The notes under the pieces: generated by a model | Seen by the model: the letters and a program-made list of their open reading frames with translations, nothing else | The model's database searches: none | What the model was told of the DNA's origin: nothing | Shown here: in pieces, positions 32,720 to 43,567 of the stretch | Layout: every line of letters begins with the position of its first letter | Position numbering within the stretch: the first letter of the stretch is position 1 | From: Vandiemenella viatica | Taxonomy: Eukaryota; Arthropoda; Insecta; Orthoptera; Morabidae | NCBI GenBank assembly: GCA_031002005.1 | Contig: CM061920.1 | Span: forward strand, 44,804,610 to 44,868,609 | Reading direction: 5' to 3' | DNA length: 64,000 nt | Made by a program: the position numbers and the translations under genes

Positions 32720-34350
32720 AAATAAAGCCTCAGAAATTATGAAGGGACTAAAAAGAATCTAGAAAATTGTAAAGGTGCTGGTGCAGATATTGTTATTACA
32801 GATGTATTAAAGATAAAGGGATATGATATTGTACTTTACACTGAAATATTATTTACAAAGAGTTTGCGGTCTTGATACATAGCAGAGCACTGGGAAAGAG
32901 CAATAGCATTGAAAAATACAGGTTGATCAGTTTAATATCAGCAATAGAAAAAAAATGTGTAGAGAATAGTGTGCATCTCTGTAAGGAAGGAAACCGGATT
33001 GCGAATCAACAAGATAGCTTTATACAAGGCTGCTCATGTGAATCTCAGATGATGGGCTATACGCAAGACATACAAACTGATAGTGTAACAGTAGAGCTTT
33101 CTAAGTCATTTGACAGAGTGAGCCATAAAATGGTTTTAAAAAACGTTGAAAACTAGTGGAGTGGATTGAAAAGAGACTTTCTGGGTAGAGGAATTCTTAA
33201 AAGACAGAAAACAAAGTGTTAAAGTAGGAAATGCAGTATCAAAAAAAAAAGGTGGAAGTGAATATGGGATTGCCACAGGGTAGTGAATTGGGACCATTGC
33301 TATGCATTATTCTAATGAATCATTGTGTTGATGGTTTACGGTCAGTATTTAGGTTGTTTGCAGATGAAATAATGGTTTATAATAGGATCAAAATTGGAGA
33401 AGATTGTGAACAGCAGCAGGGTGACCTGGACAGAATATGTAACTGGGTAGGTCAACATGAAATTAAGATAAATGCTAAGAGGAGTCTGCTCATTAGGGAT
33501 ACATATAAAAAACTAAAAGTTGTTTATGATTATAGAGTGGGAACAGAACCACTGGTTGAGGGTTTGAAATGTATAAATCTCGCCATAACATTTCTAAATA
33601 ACTCAACTTGGCAGGACACACTGCACAGTTTATAGGTCAGCCATATACCATATGGAAAGCATTAAATAGATAAAGAACTGAAGTGTCCCAATGTAGATCT
33701 AATATCAAAAACTGAGGCTACACTACTGAAAACGAACTATGCGAATGTGGTAAGCTGTAGGACCCATAACATCTTCTTTTATGCAGGAATCTACCTGAAA
33801 CCTACACTATTGACAACCTTTTTTGGGTAAATGAGAAGGCCTTCAGGATTGCGGAATTCTGGTCACACTCCATTTAATTGTGTTCTATAGTCCATAAGCT
33901 TAATAATAATTAATTAATTTTTTGTTTTGTTTCAAATTGTAATGTTATGTCCTGGACACAAGAAATAATAATAGGTAAAGGTTACATAATCCTTCATTTA
34001 CTGGAAATAGTGATGAGAGGAAGTCCCAAAGAAGTGAGGCAAAAGGATTACAAAACTTGGTCAGTTCATTGTTTGAATATGGTGGTGTAGTTTGGGACCC
34101 ACATTTTAGGTATCAAATACAGGAGTTGGATGGCAATGCAATGGAGCTACTTTTGTTTATGGAAATTACCACAGGACTCATTCAGTAACTGATGTGATGG
34201 AGGAGCTGGACTGAGAATCATTTGAAGATGAGGAGGGTGAAGAGAGTGATGGGAATGTACAAGGCCTATGTTGGTGATGGGGTTTTGAGGGATATTGTTC
34301 GAAAAATTAGGAGTAGTGCATGGAAAGAAAATAATAAATTACTGTAGTTG
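32720..34350 (+). mobile_element. CR1-like LINE copy, interrupted by another LINE end
   Basis: Starts in the linker before RT (a NCKGAGADIVITDVLKI stretch near 32768) and continues with SIEKYRLISLIS near 32907 and a KSFDRVSHKM block near 33103. The ORF 33231-33635 (QKKKVEVNMGLPQGSELGP, then LFADEI) follows, where the second catalytic Asp is Glu. Sequence from another LINE lies at about 33640-33985. CR1 resumes at 33986 (SYPVWLQNLVSSLF-like, then GVVWDPHF near 34085) and ends near 34350. Inactive. Confidence 0.7.
33640..33985 (+). mobile_element. LINE 3' terminal fragment nested in CR1
   Basis: A frame here gives an R-x-GV/S-x-C-RSN motif then GYTTENELCECG, HLLLCRN and a WSHSI ending. This is the C-x-C...H...C region that closes many LINE ORF2 products (I or Jockey type), followed by an AATAATAATTAATT tail. 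It breaks the CR1 copy in two. Confidence 0.5.
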
Positions 34351-34359
34351 GCATGTGTT

Positions 34360-35600
34360 TATAATGTGAAAATATCTGGAAATGGAAGAGTTTAGCATGT
34401 TGGTGCTAGAATTAGCAATGAAAGAAATACCATATGAAAAATTGCCAAGAATATATGAACTGACAGCAGAAATTGTAAAAGCAGCAGGAGAAATGGGAAT
34501 GCAATGGTTGCATGAAGTTACACAGAGAGTTTGGAAAGAAAAGAAAATACCAAAGTACTGGAGGAAGTGAGTCATAGTGCCTATAAATAATGTGCGAACT
34601 ACAGAGCTACATTGCTGAGCCATTGCCTGAAAATACATGTATATGAAAAAACTGTTGTAAATAAAATCAAACGAAGAATAGAGGAAACTGTAGTTTCAGG
34701 CAAGGAAGATCAGTGGTAGGTGCAATTTTTATAGTCAGACAAATAATAGAGTACGTGGGAATATACCAAGGACATTATAATAGCTTTTATTGGAAAAACG
34801 GGCCTATGATAAAGCATATGGTTAAGTTTAAAAGAGAGGAATAGATGGAGGAATCATGGAACTAATAAGGTACATTTATGAGAATTGTATAGATTGTAGA
34901 TACTCAGAATGGTTTTATATCGAAAGAGGAGTCAGACTTTGTTTTTTGGCTTTATATAGAAGTCCAGGGATAGAGAGATCCAGCAGACCTAAAGGTGATG
35001 ACATAATTTTATGGAAGGAAACAGAACAGGATCCTGAATGAGAATATGGGAAATGGTGGACTGCAATATGGAAACATTGCCTATAGATGAATGCAGAAAA
35101 AAAAACAAGATTACGAAGACAGCAAGAAGCACTGGCTTATCAAAAGATGGAAAGGAATTGGAATGCATGGAATGGTTTGAGTGTTTGGGAAGCAAGGTAG
35201 CTACAAGCAGAAAGATGAAGGAAGAAATAGTGCAGAGAATAAGGAAGAGTGGACAATTGTATCATCAGATAAAGGATGTAATCTGGAGGTGGTATATAGG
35301 GAAGTAAGCCAAAATTTTGTCGTATAAAGTATATTACCAGCCAATACTGACCTATGGCTCTGAATCCTGGACTAGGACAAAGGGAGATATTAGAAAATTA
35401 CAGTGGCAAAGATGAGGTTTCTGAGAGGTATAGAGAATGTCACAAGCAAAAATAATATCAGATATGAAAACATCAGGGAGAGATTATAAGTTCAAGCATT
35501 GGAGAGATGTTAACAAAAGAAGAGATCACAATGGCTGAGCCCTTGTTATGAGGATGTTAGCAGTTTTGGCAGTGGGAATGGAAGGAAACTGTAATAAACA
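34360..35600 (+). mobile_element. RTE-like non-LTR retrotransposon, decayed and internally deleted
   Basis: An ORF at 34382-34570 covers the region before RT and ends with a KKIPKYWRK block. Beyond it lie a GRSTVGAIFIVRQII block (near 34700), an IRYIYENC block (near 34862) and a SEWFYIERGVR block (near 34908). Next is a deletion that removes the YxDD region, then the C-terminal ECLGSKVATSRKMKEEI block (near 35183), SESWT (near 35359) and a RGIENV stretch. This order is typical of RTE-type elements. Inactive. Confidence 0.6.
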
Positions 35601-35933
35601 TTGCTTGGCATTATACAACATTTGCTTGACGTTATACAACATTCGCATTAACTTGATCATGATACCTGTGTTGCTGATACCTTTTCTTCGAGATGCTAGA
35701 GTTCTTTAAACAGCCACCAAGCTATTAAATTACCCTATATTAGCTAACAGGTCATACATAAATGAAAGAAAGTCACTGTTGTTACGAATTTGACATGTAT
35801 TCTGAAAGTTTAATGAAGTTAACATTGGTATCAGATTACACTGTTGGAAATATTTAAAGGCAGTATAAATCTTCAAAATCACATATGAAGATTCAGGTTA
35901 TCCTCCAAGGCACTACACTGTAGAAAAGCATTC
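35601..35933. other. Spacer, no gene seen
   Basis: AT-rich intronic sequence with a short direct repeat near 35605-35645 (CATTGCTTG-like then CATTTGCTTG, each followed by ACGTTATACAACATT or similar). No coding or element signal. Confidence 0.5.
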
Positions 35934-36201
35934 ATTCCTACAAAACCGAGCGTGGTGGTGTAACGGATAGCGTTCTGGCCTCGCATTCGGGAGGACGGCG
36001 GTTCGAATCCCCGTCCGGGCATCCAGATTTGGGTTTTCCATGGTTTCCCCAAATCACTCCAGGTGAATGCCGGGATGCTTCCTTCAAAAGGCCATGGCAG
36101 AATTCCTTCCCATTCCTTGCCCCCATCCTTTCCCGTCTCTAAAGACCACGTTGTTAAAAAGGGACGTTAAACTCTTAAAAAAAAAAAAAAATTCCTACAA
36201 A
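35934..36201 (+). mobile_element. tRNA-derived SINE, family 1, complete with target-site duplication
   Basis: The element spans 35945-36190 (246 bp). It starts with an A-box-like GCGTGGTGGTGTAACGGATAG, has a perfect B box GGTTCGAATCC near 36001, the family body, and ends in a CGTTAAACTCTT stretch with a poly-A tail of about 14. It is flanked by perfect 11-bp repeats ATTCCTACAAA at 35934-35944 and 36191-36201, the signature of LINE-mediated insertion. This is the reference copy of the family in this window. Confidence 0.95.
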
Positions 36202-38249
36202 CTCCTGCAACCCAAAATTAGAGTGATCTAGATGATAATTTAAAACACTGCTGCTATTGACTTTTAAACTATTCTAAATAAAGTTCTTTCACTGAATTCA
36301 GTTTAAAGTTTCCTTAAAATAAATGTAAGTGTCCATGAACTTATTGCAAGGCTAAATAATTAGACTTTTCATAGCTACATATTGAAATTATACCTCGCGA
36401 CATGCACTTGTAGGCTCTTAAAAAGTGACTGAAGTGTCACAAGGAAACACGGTATGTCTATTTATAGTCTCTGTTAAACTTGATCTGCATTATTGTAGCC
36501 TATCGATGTAATTCCATGGGGAAATACTATTTTCTTGTGAATTACAAAAATCCCATATTGACATGGTATGCTAATTTTAATAGGATCTTGCCAAAATTTT
36601 AATATATTATAGTTTAATTTATTTAGAATCTTTTTATTCATGACAAATTTTGTCATAAGTTTAATTGTTTAAGAGTTATCAATTTTTAAAAATCACGTGT
36701 GGTGATGTTATCAAGCTTCAATACTAAAATTCAATTTTGCCCCTTTAAATCTCAAATTACTGTTAAACTGTTATATTATTATTAATAAGGAATTTTTCCC
36801 TCTCATTTAAGCTTACTTTTATCTTCCTAACTGCTTTATTTACAAAGTTCAAATTCTTTATTTCTAAAATATCTCCTTAAATGAAATTTTAAGCCTCTAC
36901 ATGTTCTACCTCAAATTGATCATAATTTTCCCCTTTATTAGTGGAAATAGATGTGGTAAAACTATTAACTTTTAAGAAATTAGCCTTTTCAAATTTTCTT
37001 TTCTTTATGAAGATGGTTTAAAAATACCTTTGCTATTAAGAAAATGTTTACAAAAGTTATTTAGCATACAACAATACGATATAGGCCTCCTTCTAAATGA
37101 TTTTGGTGAGGTTATAGATATATGTTGCATGTTATTTTATTTTACTGTTCCATATGTAATGTATCTATAAACTAGCTAAAAACATTTCTACTAGCTATTT
37201 CCAGCAGTAACCTACTTTATAGTTTGATTTCAAGGCTGCCTGTTTAGAAGACAGGAATTTAGTTAAAGTAGTTTTTAACCATAATAGTTTTTCTTGCATT
37301 CCTTTTCCCTGTTAGAACCTTTGATGAGAAACATTTTAAAGGTTTGAGTTTTCTATAATAGTTTCAAATCATAACTTTTCTAGAGACCTTTAATTTTTTC
37401 CCCGATTTCATACTTTCTATTTTATCTTTTATTTTATTTTTTTAAAAATTGTTTTATGGTAGACTGGTCCTATAATAAATTTACTGCTATAAGAAAATAG
37501 CATACATCTTCATTAGTATCTCCAACTGTAAAAGAAAATTTTAAAAAATGAAATAAAAAGTGGCAATTAAATTACTAGGGGCGTTGCCACCAGAGATTAG
37601 CTCCATTGCAATTAATATTAATAACAAAAAATAACAACTTATTGGATGACCATGGGCATGATGTATGGACTAATTGAAGGAAGATGCAGGGGCTAAGGTA
37701 GTTATTTGGAGACAAGTGATGGAGAAATTTTTTTGGAGTAACAGAGAGACATGGAAGAGGATCTGCTAATTGACCCACAAGAGCAGAAATGTCTAACAAT
37801 GATAATGATGATTTTATTCATATTAGGATTACACACTAGTGATATTTTAAATTTCACAGTCGATTAAGTTTTGAAATTTATAAGCGTAAATTCCATATAT
37901 TGGTCTGTTCTGTCTGAAATATAATTCTTGTTTAATTATTTTCTTATGTATTAAAATTATAATTTACTAATATTTAAACACATTTTTCATAAATAACTGA
38001 TTAGTTATTATTTACATAAATGATATTGACTTGTTAAATTCCATCTTAAGTTTAATTTTGAATATCATAAGTATTGTATCAGTACTTTACCTAGTTATTA
38101 CATACAGCAAAGTGATTGATGGGTAAAGCTACGATCAAAGAAACTGTTGTGTCAACTTTTTTTGACTTATTAGATTATCAGTTAAATTTAAGATATATAG
38201 AATATCATATTTTAATCCTTAAGATTTGTTTAAAAGTAGTTTTTTTATG
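36202..38249. other. AT-rich intronic region with a CR1 tail
   Basis: Mostly AT-rich with no recognisable gene. The only element found is a short CR1 3' tail at about 37562-37625 (TTGCCACCAGAGATTAGC followed by TCCATTGCAATTAATATT). ORFs on both strands are short and without motifs. Confidence 0.5.
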
Positions 38250-38960
38250 TGAAAATCATGCCTGGAAAGTATGGTGCCTGTTACAGACGTGTGGTGAATG
38301 GTTTGTATTGCAGTGAGTGTAAGAAGCAATATCTCTGGGAATGTAGAGCAGAGGGATAAAGGGAACTAACTGTGGCTCATTCGTGGTATTGTCCTCTCTG
38401 TTTTAGTGGCAGGAAACTTTCAAAGCATTAAAGGAAGCTTTGAGAGCAAAATAAACAAATTCACTGCAGTACAAAAAGACCATGGGGGTGGGCAAAATGA
38501 TCAGGAAGATGGGTGAAATGATTGGGTTCTTCAGACTCAGCTTATAGAGATGAAAAGGATAGATGGTAGTATTAATGGGATGGATGAAAGGATTGGTATG
38601 GAGAAGGCATGAGGTCACGGGAGACATAAGGTTACTGGAAGAAGGTACCAGATACTTCAGATACTGTGGGGAGAACTAAGTTTGACCTGTTATCAGAGTC
38701 AGATTGTGAAGGGCCTCATGTAGATGTAGGAGTAGGTAAGACACTGCAGGCTTTTAAGAATAAAGGATTTTATGGGAAAAAATAAGAAGGAAAAGGTTCT
38801 GCTGCTAGATAGTAACCATGGGAGAGATGTAGGCTGTCTTCTGCAGGATCAGTTAGGAATAGGCTACCAGGTCACAAGTTTTTTTCATACCTAGTGCAAC
38901 ATTAGGGCAGGCAATAGAAGATGCATGTTCATACAGGAGGATGCCAAGAAGTGTCCGTAA
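38250..38960 (+). pseudogene. CR1-type LINE ORF1 with PHD-like and esterase-like parts
   Basis: The frame starting with MPGKYGACYRR near 38258 gives a PHD-like finger: C near 38276 (one Cys of the first pair seems lost), CSEC near 38307, an H/W-x2-C position filled by WEC, then WYCPLC near 38382. A helical, charged middle follows (about 38430-38740). Near 38795 a LLLDSNHGRDVG block corresponds to the GDS-H motif of the SGNH esterase domain that CR1-clade ORF1 proteins carry. It is followed by a GYQVTSFF block near 38857. Several stops and frameshifts. This supports CR1 as the clade of the main LINE family here. Confidence 0.6.
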
Positions 38961-40172
38961 CGTAACCTAAAATTTTGTAACTTTGTTTCAAACATTTGTT
39001 CACAGAACAGCGAGTTCATTTAATTAACATTGCAGATCAAGTTTAAAGCCATTTGCTTATATAATTCAAGTCATATTTAAAAGTATAACATTTATAGAAA
39101 GTCAGAAAATAGTATTAGCGTATCTGGTATTTGGATTCAGTATATTTCGTAAAAGACAACATGCCTTTATTTTTTGAGCTGTTTCAGAATATAACTAGTA
39201 AAATGAAGTTAGAAACCTTGTAGCTAAAGAATTCCACTAAAGAGTTATGAGACATTAGAAGTTGGAAGCTGGTGTAATAATTCCAGACACAATTACATAT
39301 TTAAAATTCTAGATGGCATAATTTGGAAGATAGAAAGTCAGTTGACAGCCTGAAAGAAGCGCGATCTTGTCTTACACAACATATAAAGTTTGAAGAGATT
39401 TATTAAAATTTAAAGGAGGGTTTTGAAGCATTTTGTAAAAGCAATAAAAACTCATTACAAATGTTAATTTGACGGGTCTGGAGAATATAAGGCAATTCAG
39501 TAGAAGAGATGATATTTAAAAGAAATAATAATTTAATATGAACATCCCACAGTAAGTTTTATTAAGATGTATAAAGTAGTGGGTTCAAGATAATAGAAAG
39601 TAAAATTTTATGATTTCGGCGGGAACTACATAGTTACGATTTGGCTAAGACAGACATCATCCAAGTGAAGGATTTTGCAAAATTCATAATAAATTGAGGA
39701 AGTCATATAGCAACTTCAGAATTTCACACTTTGTAGATAAAATCACATAGAATAGTTTAAAGTATGTTTCAGAACTGTCTGGTAGATATTCAAAAAGATA
39801 TACATTTTCGAAATTAAAATTTGTATAGTAATTTTGGTTCAATCTGTTAGAGAACACTAAACAAGGTGATATTAGAACCAAACGAAAGAGCAGAAAATTA
39901 GAAGTAAGTTAAAAGTTATTTCAGTTTTGTAGCTTTTAAAACTGCGGAAGTTATAAACATGTTTAGAATGGCACAGAAAACAATGTTTTTACGATGAAAA
40001 TATGATAGCTACAAAAAATTATATTAGCATTGAAATTGACATTTATAAACCTGCTTTACTACTGTCAAAGTTTCAGACAGATAGAAATTTATTTAGGGTT
40101 TCCAGACATCGGATGTCACAATCCCCAACCGTGGAAGGCTACATTTGTACAAGCTGGGTAGGCACTACTTAC
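38961..40172. other. AT-rich region, no gene seen
   Basis: No repeat array or element end recognised. ORFs are short (for example 39684-39881, -) and lack motifs. Confidence 0.5.
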
Positions 40173-40254
40173 ACGTGAACAAAGAAATGAGGCATTGCCA
40201 CATGTTCTGTAAATAGCAGCTCCAGGCTCGCCTCTGGGAAGTCTTTGAAAATAA
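40173..40254 (-). CDS. Possible isolated exon on the - strand
   Basis: On the - strand, between a CTCCAG acceptor-like site and a strong donor (CACGT/GTAAGTAG), one frame reads FKDFPEASLELLFTEH and then VAMPHFFVHV. The segment is clearly GC-richer than its AT-rich surroundings. The protein looks like a natural conserved sequence, but I cannot identify it. The acceptor has a poor pyrimidine tract and the frame is closed by a stop 14 codons upstream. It may be an exon of a nested gene, a captured gene fragment in a transposon, or chance. Confidence 0.3.
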
Positions 40255-40512
40255 CTGGAGCATGACCACTTTACTTTGTAGCGTGATTTGGGCGTGAAAG
40301 GTATGCGGATGACTATGATAAACGATTTCCGGACAGACATATTAAGCTTTAAGGTTAACGTGTGGCGAAACTAGCATTCTTCATGTGGCTGTAAATTCAG
40401 TTAGGGGTCATGAGGTTGGTCTGTCTTGACTGTGTTAATCGTTCCTGCAATTAAATTTCTTTTGAGAAGATTTCCGATTCCATAAGTTTGTGATTTTGTC
40501 AATTTTGAAGAG

Positions 40513-40773
40513 AATAGTGCTTATTAGTTTCAACAGCAACAGTGACTTTTAATAATGTCTTACCTTTCCTGAGTTGTGGTTAATTCAACTTAGGTGGTGA
40601 CAGTTTCCAGCAAAGCACAAACTAATTATCCAAAAGCAACATCACACGGCTAGAGTTAAGGCTTATGTGTTAAGAGAAACACCCACTGAACATTTTGTCT
40701 TACAAGTCAGCTTATTATATACACAGATAAAAAGCTAAAGATTGTTTATGAATGTAGTGGGGGAGGGGGGGGG
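40513..40773 (+). repeat. Segment shared in inverted orientation with 61428-61669
   Basis: About 250 bp runs from ATAGTGCTTATTAGTTTCAA through TCTTACAAGTCAGCTTATTA to TTTATGAATGTAGTGGGGG. It is the reverse complement of 61428-61669, with roughly a dozen differences. The right 80 bp is CR1 coding sequence; the left 175 bp is unassigned. This copy stops at the LTR that begins at 40774. Confidence 0.85.
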
Positions 40774-40953
40774 TGTAAGCACCTTAGAATTTTGGCAAAT
40801 TCTAGTTTTGCTTAGGCGGGACTTAGAAATTTCGAGAAGAGCAGTTTTCAACATTAAGGAATTCTCCTGTAATCTTGCTCACAGTTACAATTCATCATAA
40901 AAATAATTTTAAAGTGTATTTATCATATCAGGAAATGTTTAGTTTGAGAGATA

Positions 40954-42369
40954 CACTCCTGGAAATTGAAATAAGAACACATTGACGCCGGTGTGTAAGA
41001 CCCACCATACTTGCTCCGGACACTACGAGAGGGCTGTACAAGCAATGATCAAACGCACGGCACAGCGGACACACCAGGAACAGCAGTGTTGGCCGTCGAA
41101 GGGCGCTAGCTGCGCAGAAGTTGGGCACCGCCGCAGTCAGTGTCAGCCAGTTTGCCGTGGCATACGGAGCTCCAGCTCAGTCTTTAACACTGGTAGCATG
41201 CCGCGACAGTGTGTACCGTATGTGCAGTTGACGGACTTTGAGCGAGGGCGTATAGTGGGCATGTGGGAGGCCGGGTGGACGTACCGCCGAATTGCTCAAC
41301 ATGTGGGGCGCGAGGTCTCTACAGTACATCGATGTTGTCGCCAGTGGTCGGCGGAATGTGCATGTGCCCGTCGACCTGGGTCCCGACAGCAGAGACGCAC
41401 GGACGCACGCCAAGACCGTCGCATCCTACGCAGTGCCGTAGGCGACCGCACTGCCACTTCCCAGCAAATTAGGGACACTGTTGCTCCTGGGGTATCAGAG
41501 AGGACCATTCGCAACCATCTCCATGAAACTGGGCTACGGTCCCGTGCACCGTTAGGTCGTCTTTCGCTCACGCCCCAACATCGTGCAGCCCGCCTCCAGT
41601 GGTGTCGCGACAAGCGTGTATGGAGGGACGAATGGAGACGTGTCGTCTTCAGTGATGAGAGTCGCTTCTGCCTTGGTGCCAATGATGGTCGTATCCGTGT
41701 TTGGCGCCGTGCAGGTGAGCGCCACACTCAATACTGCATACGACCGAGGCACACAGGGCCAACACCCGGCATCATGGCGTGGGGAGCGATCTCCTACACT
41801 GGCCGTACACCTCTGGTGATCGTCGAGGGGACACTGAACAGTGCACGGTACATTCAAACCATCATCGAACCCATCGTTCTACCATTCCTAGACTGGCAAG
41901 GGAACATGCTGTTCCAACAGGACAATGCACAACCACATGTATCCCGTGCCACCCAACGTGCTCTAGAAGGTGTAAGTCAACTACCCTGGCCAGCGAGATC
42001 TCCGGATCTGTCCCCCATTGAGCATGTTTGGGACTGGATGAAACGTCGTCTCACGCGGTCTGCACGTCCAGCACGAACGCTGGTCCAGCTGAGGCGCCAG
42101 GTGGAAATGGCTTGGCATGCCGTTCCACAGGACTACATCCAGCACCTCTACGACTGTCTCCATGGGAGAATTGCAGCCTGCATTGCTGCGAAAGGAGGAT
42201 ATACACAGTACTAGTGCCGACATTGTGCATGCTCTGTTGCCTGTGTCTATGTGCCTATGGTTCTGTCTGTGTGATCATGTGTTGTATCTGACCCCAGGAA
42301 TGTGTATATAAAGTTTCCCATTCCTGGGACAATGAATTCACGGTGATCTTATTTCAATTTCCAGGAGTG
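40954..42369 (+). mobile_element. Tc1-like transposon, 1,416 bp, apparently intact
   Basis: Both ends carry the inverted repeat CACTCCTGGAAATTGAAAT, extending to about 27 bp with one mismatch. The element is flanked by TA at 40952-40953 and 42370-42371. It encodes one uninterrupted transposase. High GC (far above the surroundings) and the intact frame indicate a recent arrival, as is usual for horizontally spreading Tc1 elements. It interrupts the U3 of an LTR. Confidence 0.95.
41198..42214 (+). CDS. Tc1-like transposase (338 aa), intact frame
   Basis: The frame opens at 40982, but the start at 41198 (MPRQCVPYVQLTDFERGRI) fits Tc1 proteins, which begin shortly before the first helix-turn-helix. 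Residues ~10-60 form the first HTH and ~65-120 the second, with a GRPR-like basic linker (RRPGSRQQRR). The catalytic residues are D in VFSDESRF, D in FQQDNAQPH and E in SPIEHVWD. The protein would bind the inverted repeats in the nucleus and cut and paste the element at TA. I count 32 residues between the second D and E, two fewer than the usual 34. No stop or frameshift is seen. Confidence 0.92.
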   Translation: MPRQCVPYVQLTDFERGRIVGMWEAGWTYRRIAQHVGREVSTVHRCCRQWSAECACARRPGSRQQRRTDARQDRRILRSAVGDRTATSQQIRDTVAPGVSERTIRNHLHETGLRSRAPLGRLSLTPQHRAARLQWCRDKRVWRDEWRRVVFSDESRFCLGANDGRIRVWRRAGERHTQYCIRPRHTGPTPGIMAWGAISYTGRTPLVIVEGTLNSARYIQTIIEPIVLPFLDWQGNMLFQQDNAQPHVSRATQRALEGVSQLPWPARSPDLSPIEHVWDWMKRRLTRSARPARTLVQLRRQVEMAWHAVPQDYIQHLYDCLHGRIAACIAAKGGYTQY

Positions 42370-42961
42370 TATTACGCTTTGTTCATGTTTTCAAGCACGC
42401 GATCGTAAAGGAAGAAATACTAAGATTGTAATATCTTTAAATCGCGTAAAGCTACAACCGAACTTTTATCACCAGCTATAGTCAGCACTATCCCCAATAT
42501 TTTGGTAATAAAATTAAGTAATTCGGCAAAGTCTAATTAGCGATTTTAATTAAGAGAAAAAAATGAGCTCTTTTATTAAAAGATATTTTAATTTAAAAAT
42601 TACATCAGTAGATAGCCCTAATTAAGAAAATTTCGTACATATATTGGTTTTTGTAAAAAGTTTTAGCATTTGTCTGGTAATTAAGTTTTTGAAAAATAGA
42701 TTGTCGCGGATTGTTGTTGACGCGCGTAAAATTCCAGAACACTTAGGGATTTTCCCCAAATTAGAATGTGTCACTATGCGGAGTTTCAAACAGCTAAAAC
42801 TTTAAAACTGATTACTCTAAATTTCTCATGGGACTGCCGTTGGACTTCTAGTAGATAAGTCCAGGTACTGCCAAAGTTTAAACATTTTTAATAATCGGGA
42901 TCGTCAAATAAATTACACACACTTTTAGCTACGTGGAAGCAAAAAGATGTGATACAGTTGC

Positions 42962-42993
42962 TGACGTCACTGGTTGTAGTGGTTTCTATAAAA
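42962..42993 (+). promoter_or_regulatory. LTR promoter: CRE-like TGACGTCA and TATAAAA (left arm)
   Basis: TGACGTCA at 42962-42969 and TATAAAA at 42987-42993. The same pair occurs in the other full LTRs on the opposite strand (TGACGTCA 44068-44075 with TTATATA 44054-44060; TGACGTCA 56095-56102 with TTTTATA 56081-56087). Spacing is 17 bp here but 7 or so in the other two. Confidence 0.6.
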
Positions 42994-43484
42994 CGACCCC
43001 GCAGCCATTATGGTTTGTCTGTTCCTGCCTGTCATCTGTTCCAGTCTGTCTTTCGTCTCTCTTGCGTCTGTTGGTTGTAACTCGCCATGCTGACTAGTTC
43101 GACCATGTTGAAACTTTGGTGTCGTGTTATATAGTAACTTTAATGACTGTTAAGAACTTGTAAATTCTCTAAAGGGGTTTGGTCAGTTCTAATATCTCTC
43201 CACAACTTGCAAACTTTTGGAAAAGTGTGTTCAATTTGCCAACTCAACTATTAAGTGCATATTTAAAATTTTTAACTTGTGATTCTGAAAATAAAACTTT
43301 GGATTTTTCTAACAGTGAACTTTTATCATTTCGTAGTAATCTTGCAACCTTTTCTCTATTTGTGGGTTAACAAATATTGTGGCGACCTCAAGCATTTAAG
43401 TTGAGTTATCCGGCTACATGGTCAAGTCTAACCAAAATTATTTCGTAAATCTTCCATAGAACTTTGAGCCAACATCAAGAGTAA

Positions 43485-43567
43485 GTTGAGGCACTAAGGC
43501 TATACTTCAGCCCCACTGTAAGCCCAAGGCTTATACTGGGGCTGAAGTATAGCCTTAGTGCCTCAAC
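43485..43567. repeat. Perfect 31-bp hairpin with 21-nt loop at the LTR-LTR junction
   Basis: Left stem 43485-43515 and right stem 43537-43567 are exact reverse complements (GTTGAGGCACTAAGGC ... CAGCCCCA). They are the innermost part of a much longer imperfect palindrome made by the two LTRs. The 21-nt loop is the U5 end present in only one LTR. Confidence 0.95.

Larger units (their letters stand above)
40774..43516 (+). mobile_element. LTR of the palindrome-LTR family, left arm, with Tc1 inserted
   Basis: Begins TGTAAGCACCTTAGAATTTTG right after a purine tract (GTGGGGGAGGGGGGGGG) and ends CTTCAGCCCCA at 43515. It lacks the last ~20 bases that its partner has. Without the Tc1 insertion (40954-42369) it is about 1.33 kb. 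A TATA box (42987), a CRE-like site (42962) and AATAAA (near 43290) set the + orientation as U3-R-U5. Relatives in opposite orientation lie at 43517-45541, 55528-57559 and 63518 onward, and a U3 piece at 22815-23150. Confidence 0.75.

Noticed and set aside
35945..36030. Possible functional tRNA gene
   Set aside because: A and B boxes are present but the sequence does not fold as a complete cloverleaf with a proper acceptor pair, and the body, poly-A tail and flanking duplication show a SINE.
41177..41857. Several - strand ORFs across the Tc1 transposase
   Set aside because: High GC of the + strand gene leaves antisense frames open; the + frame carries all catalytic motifs.
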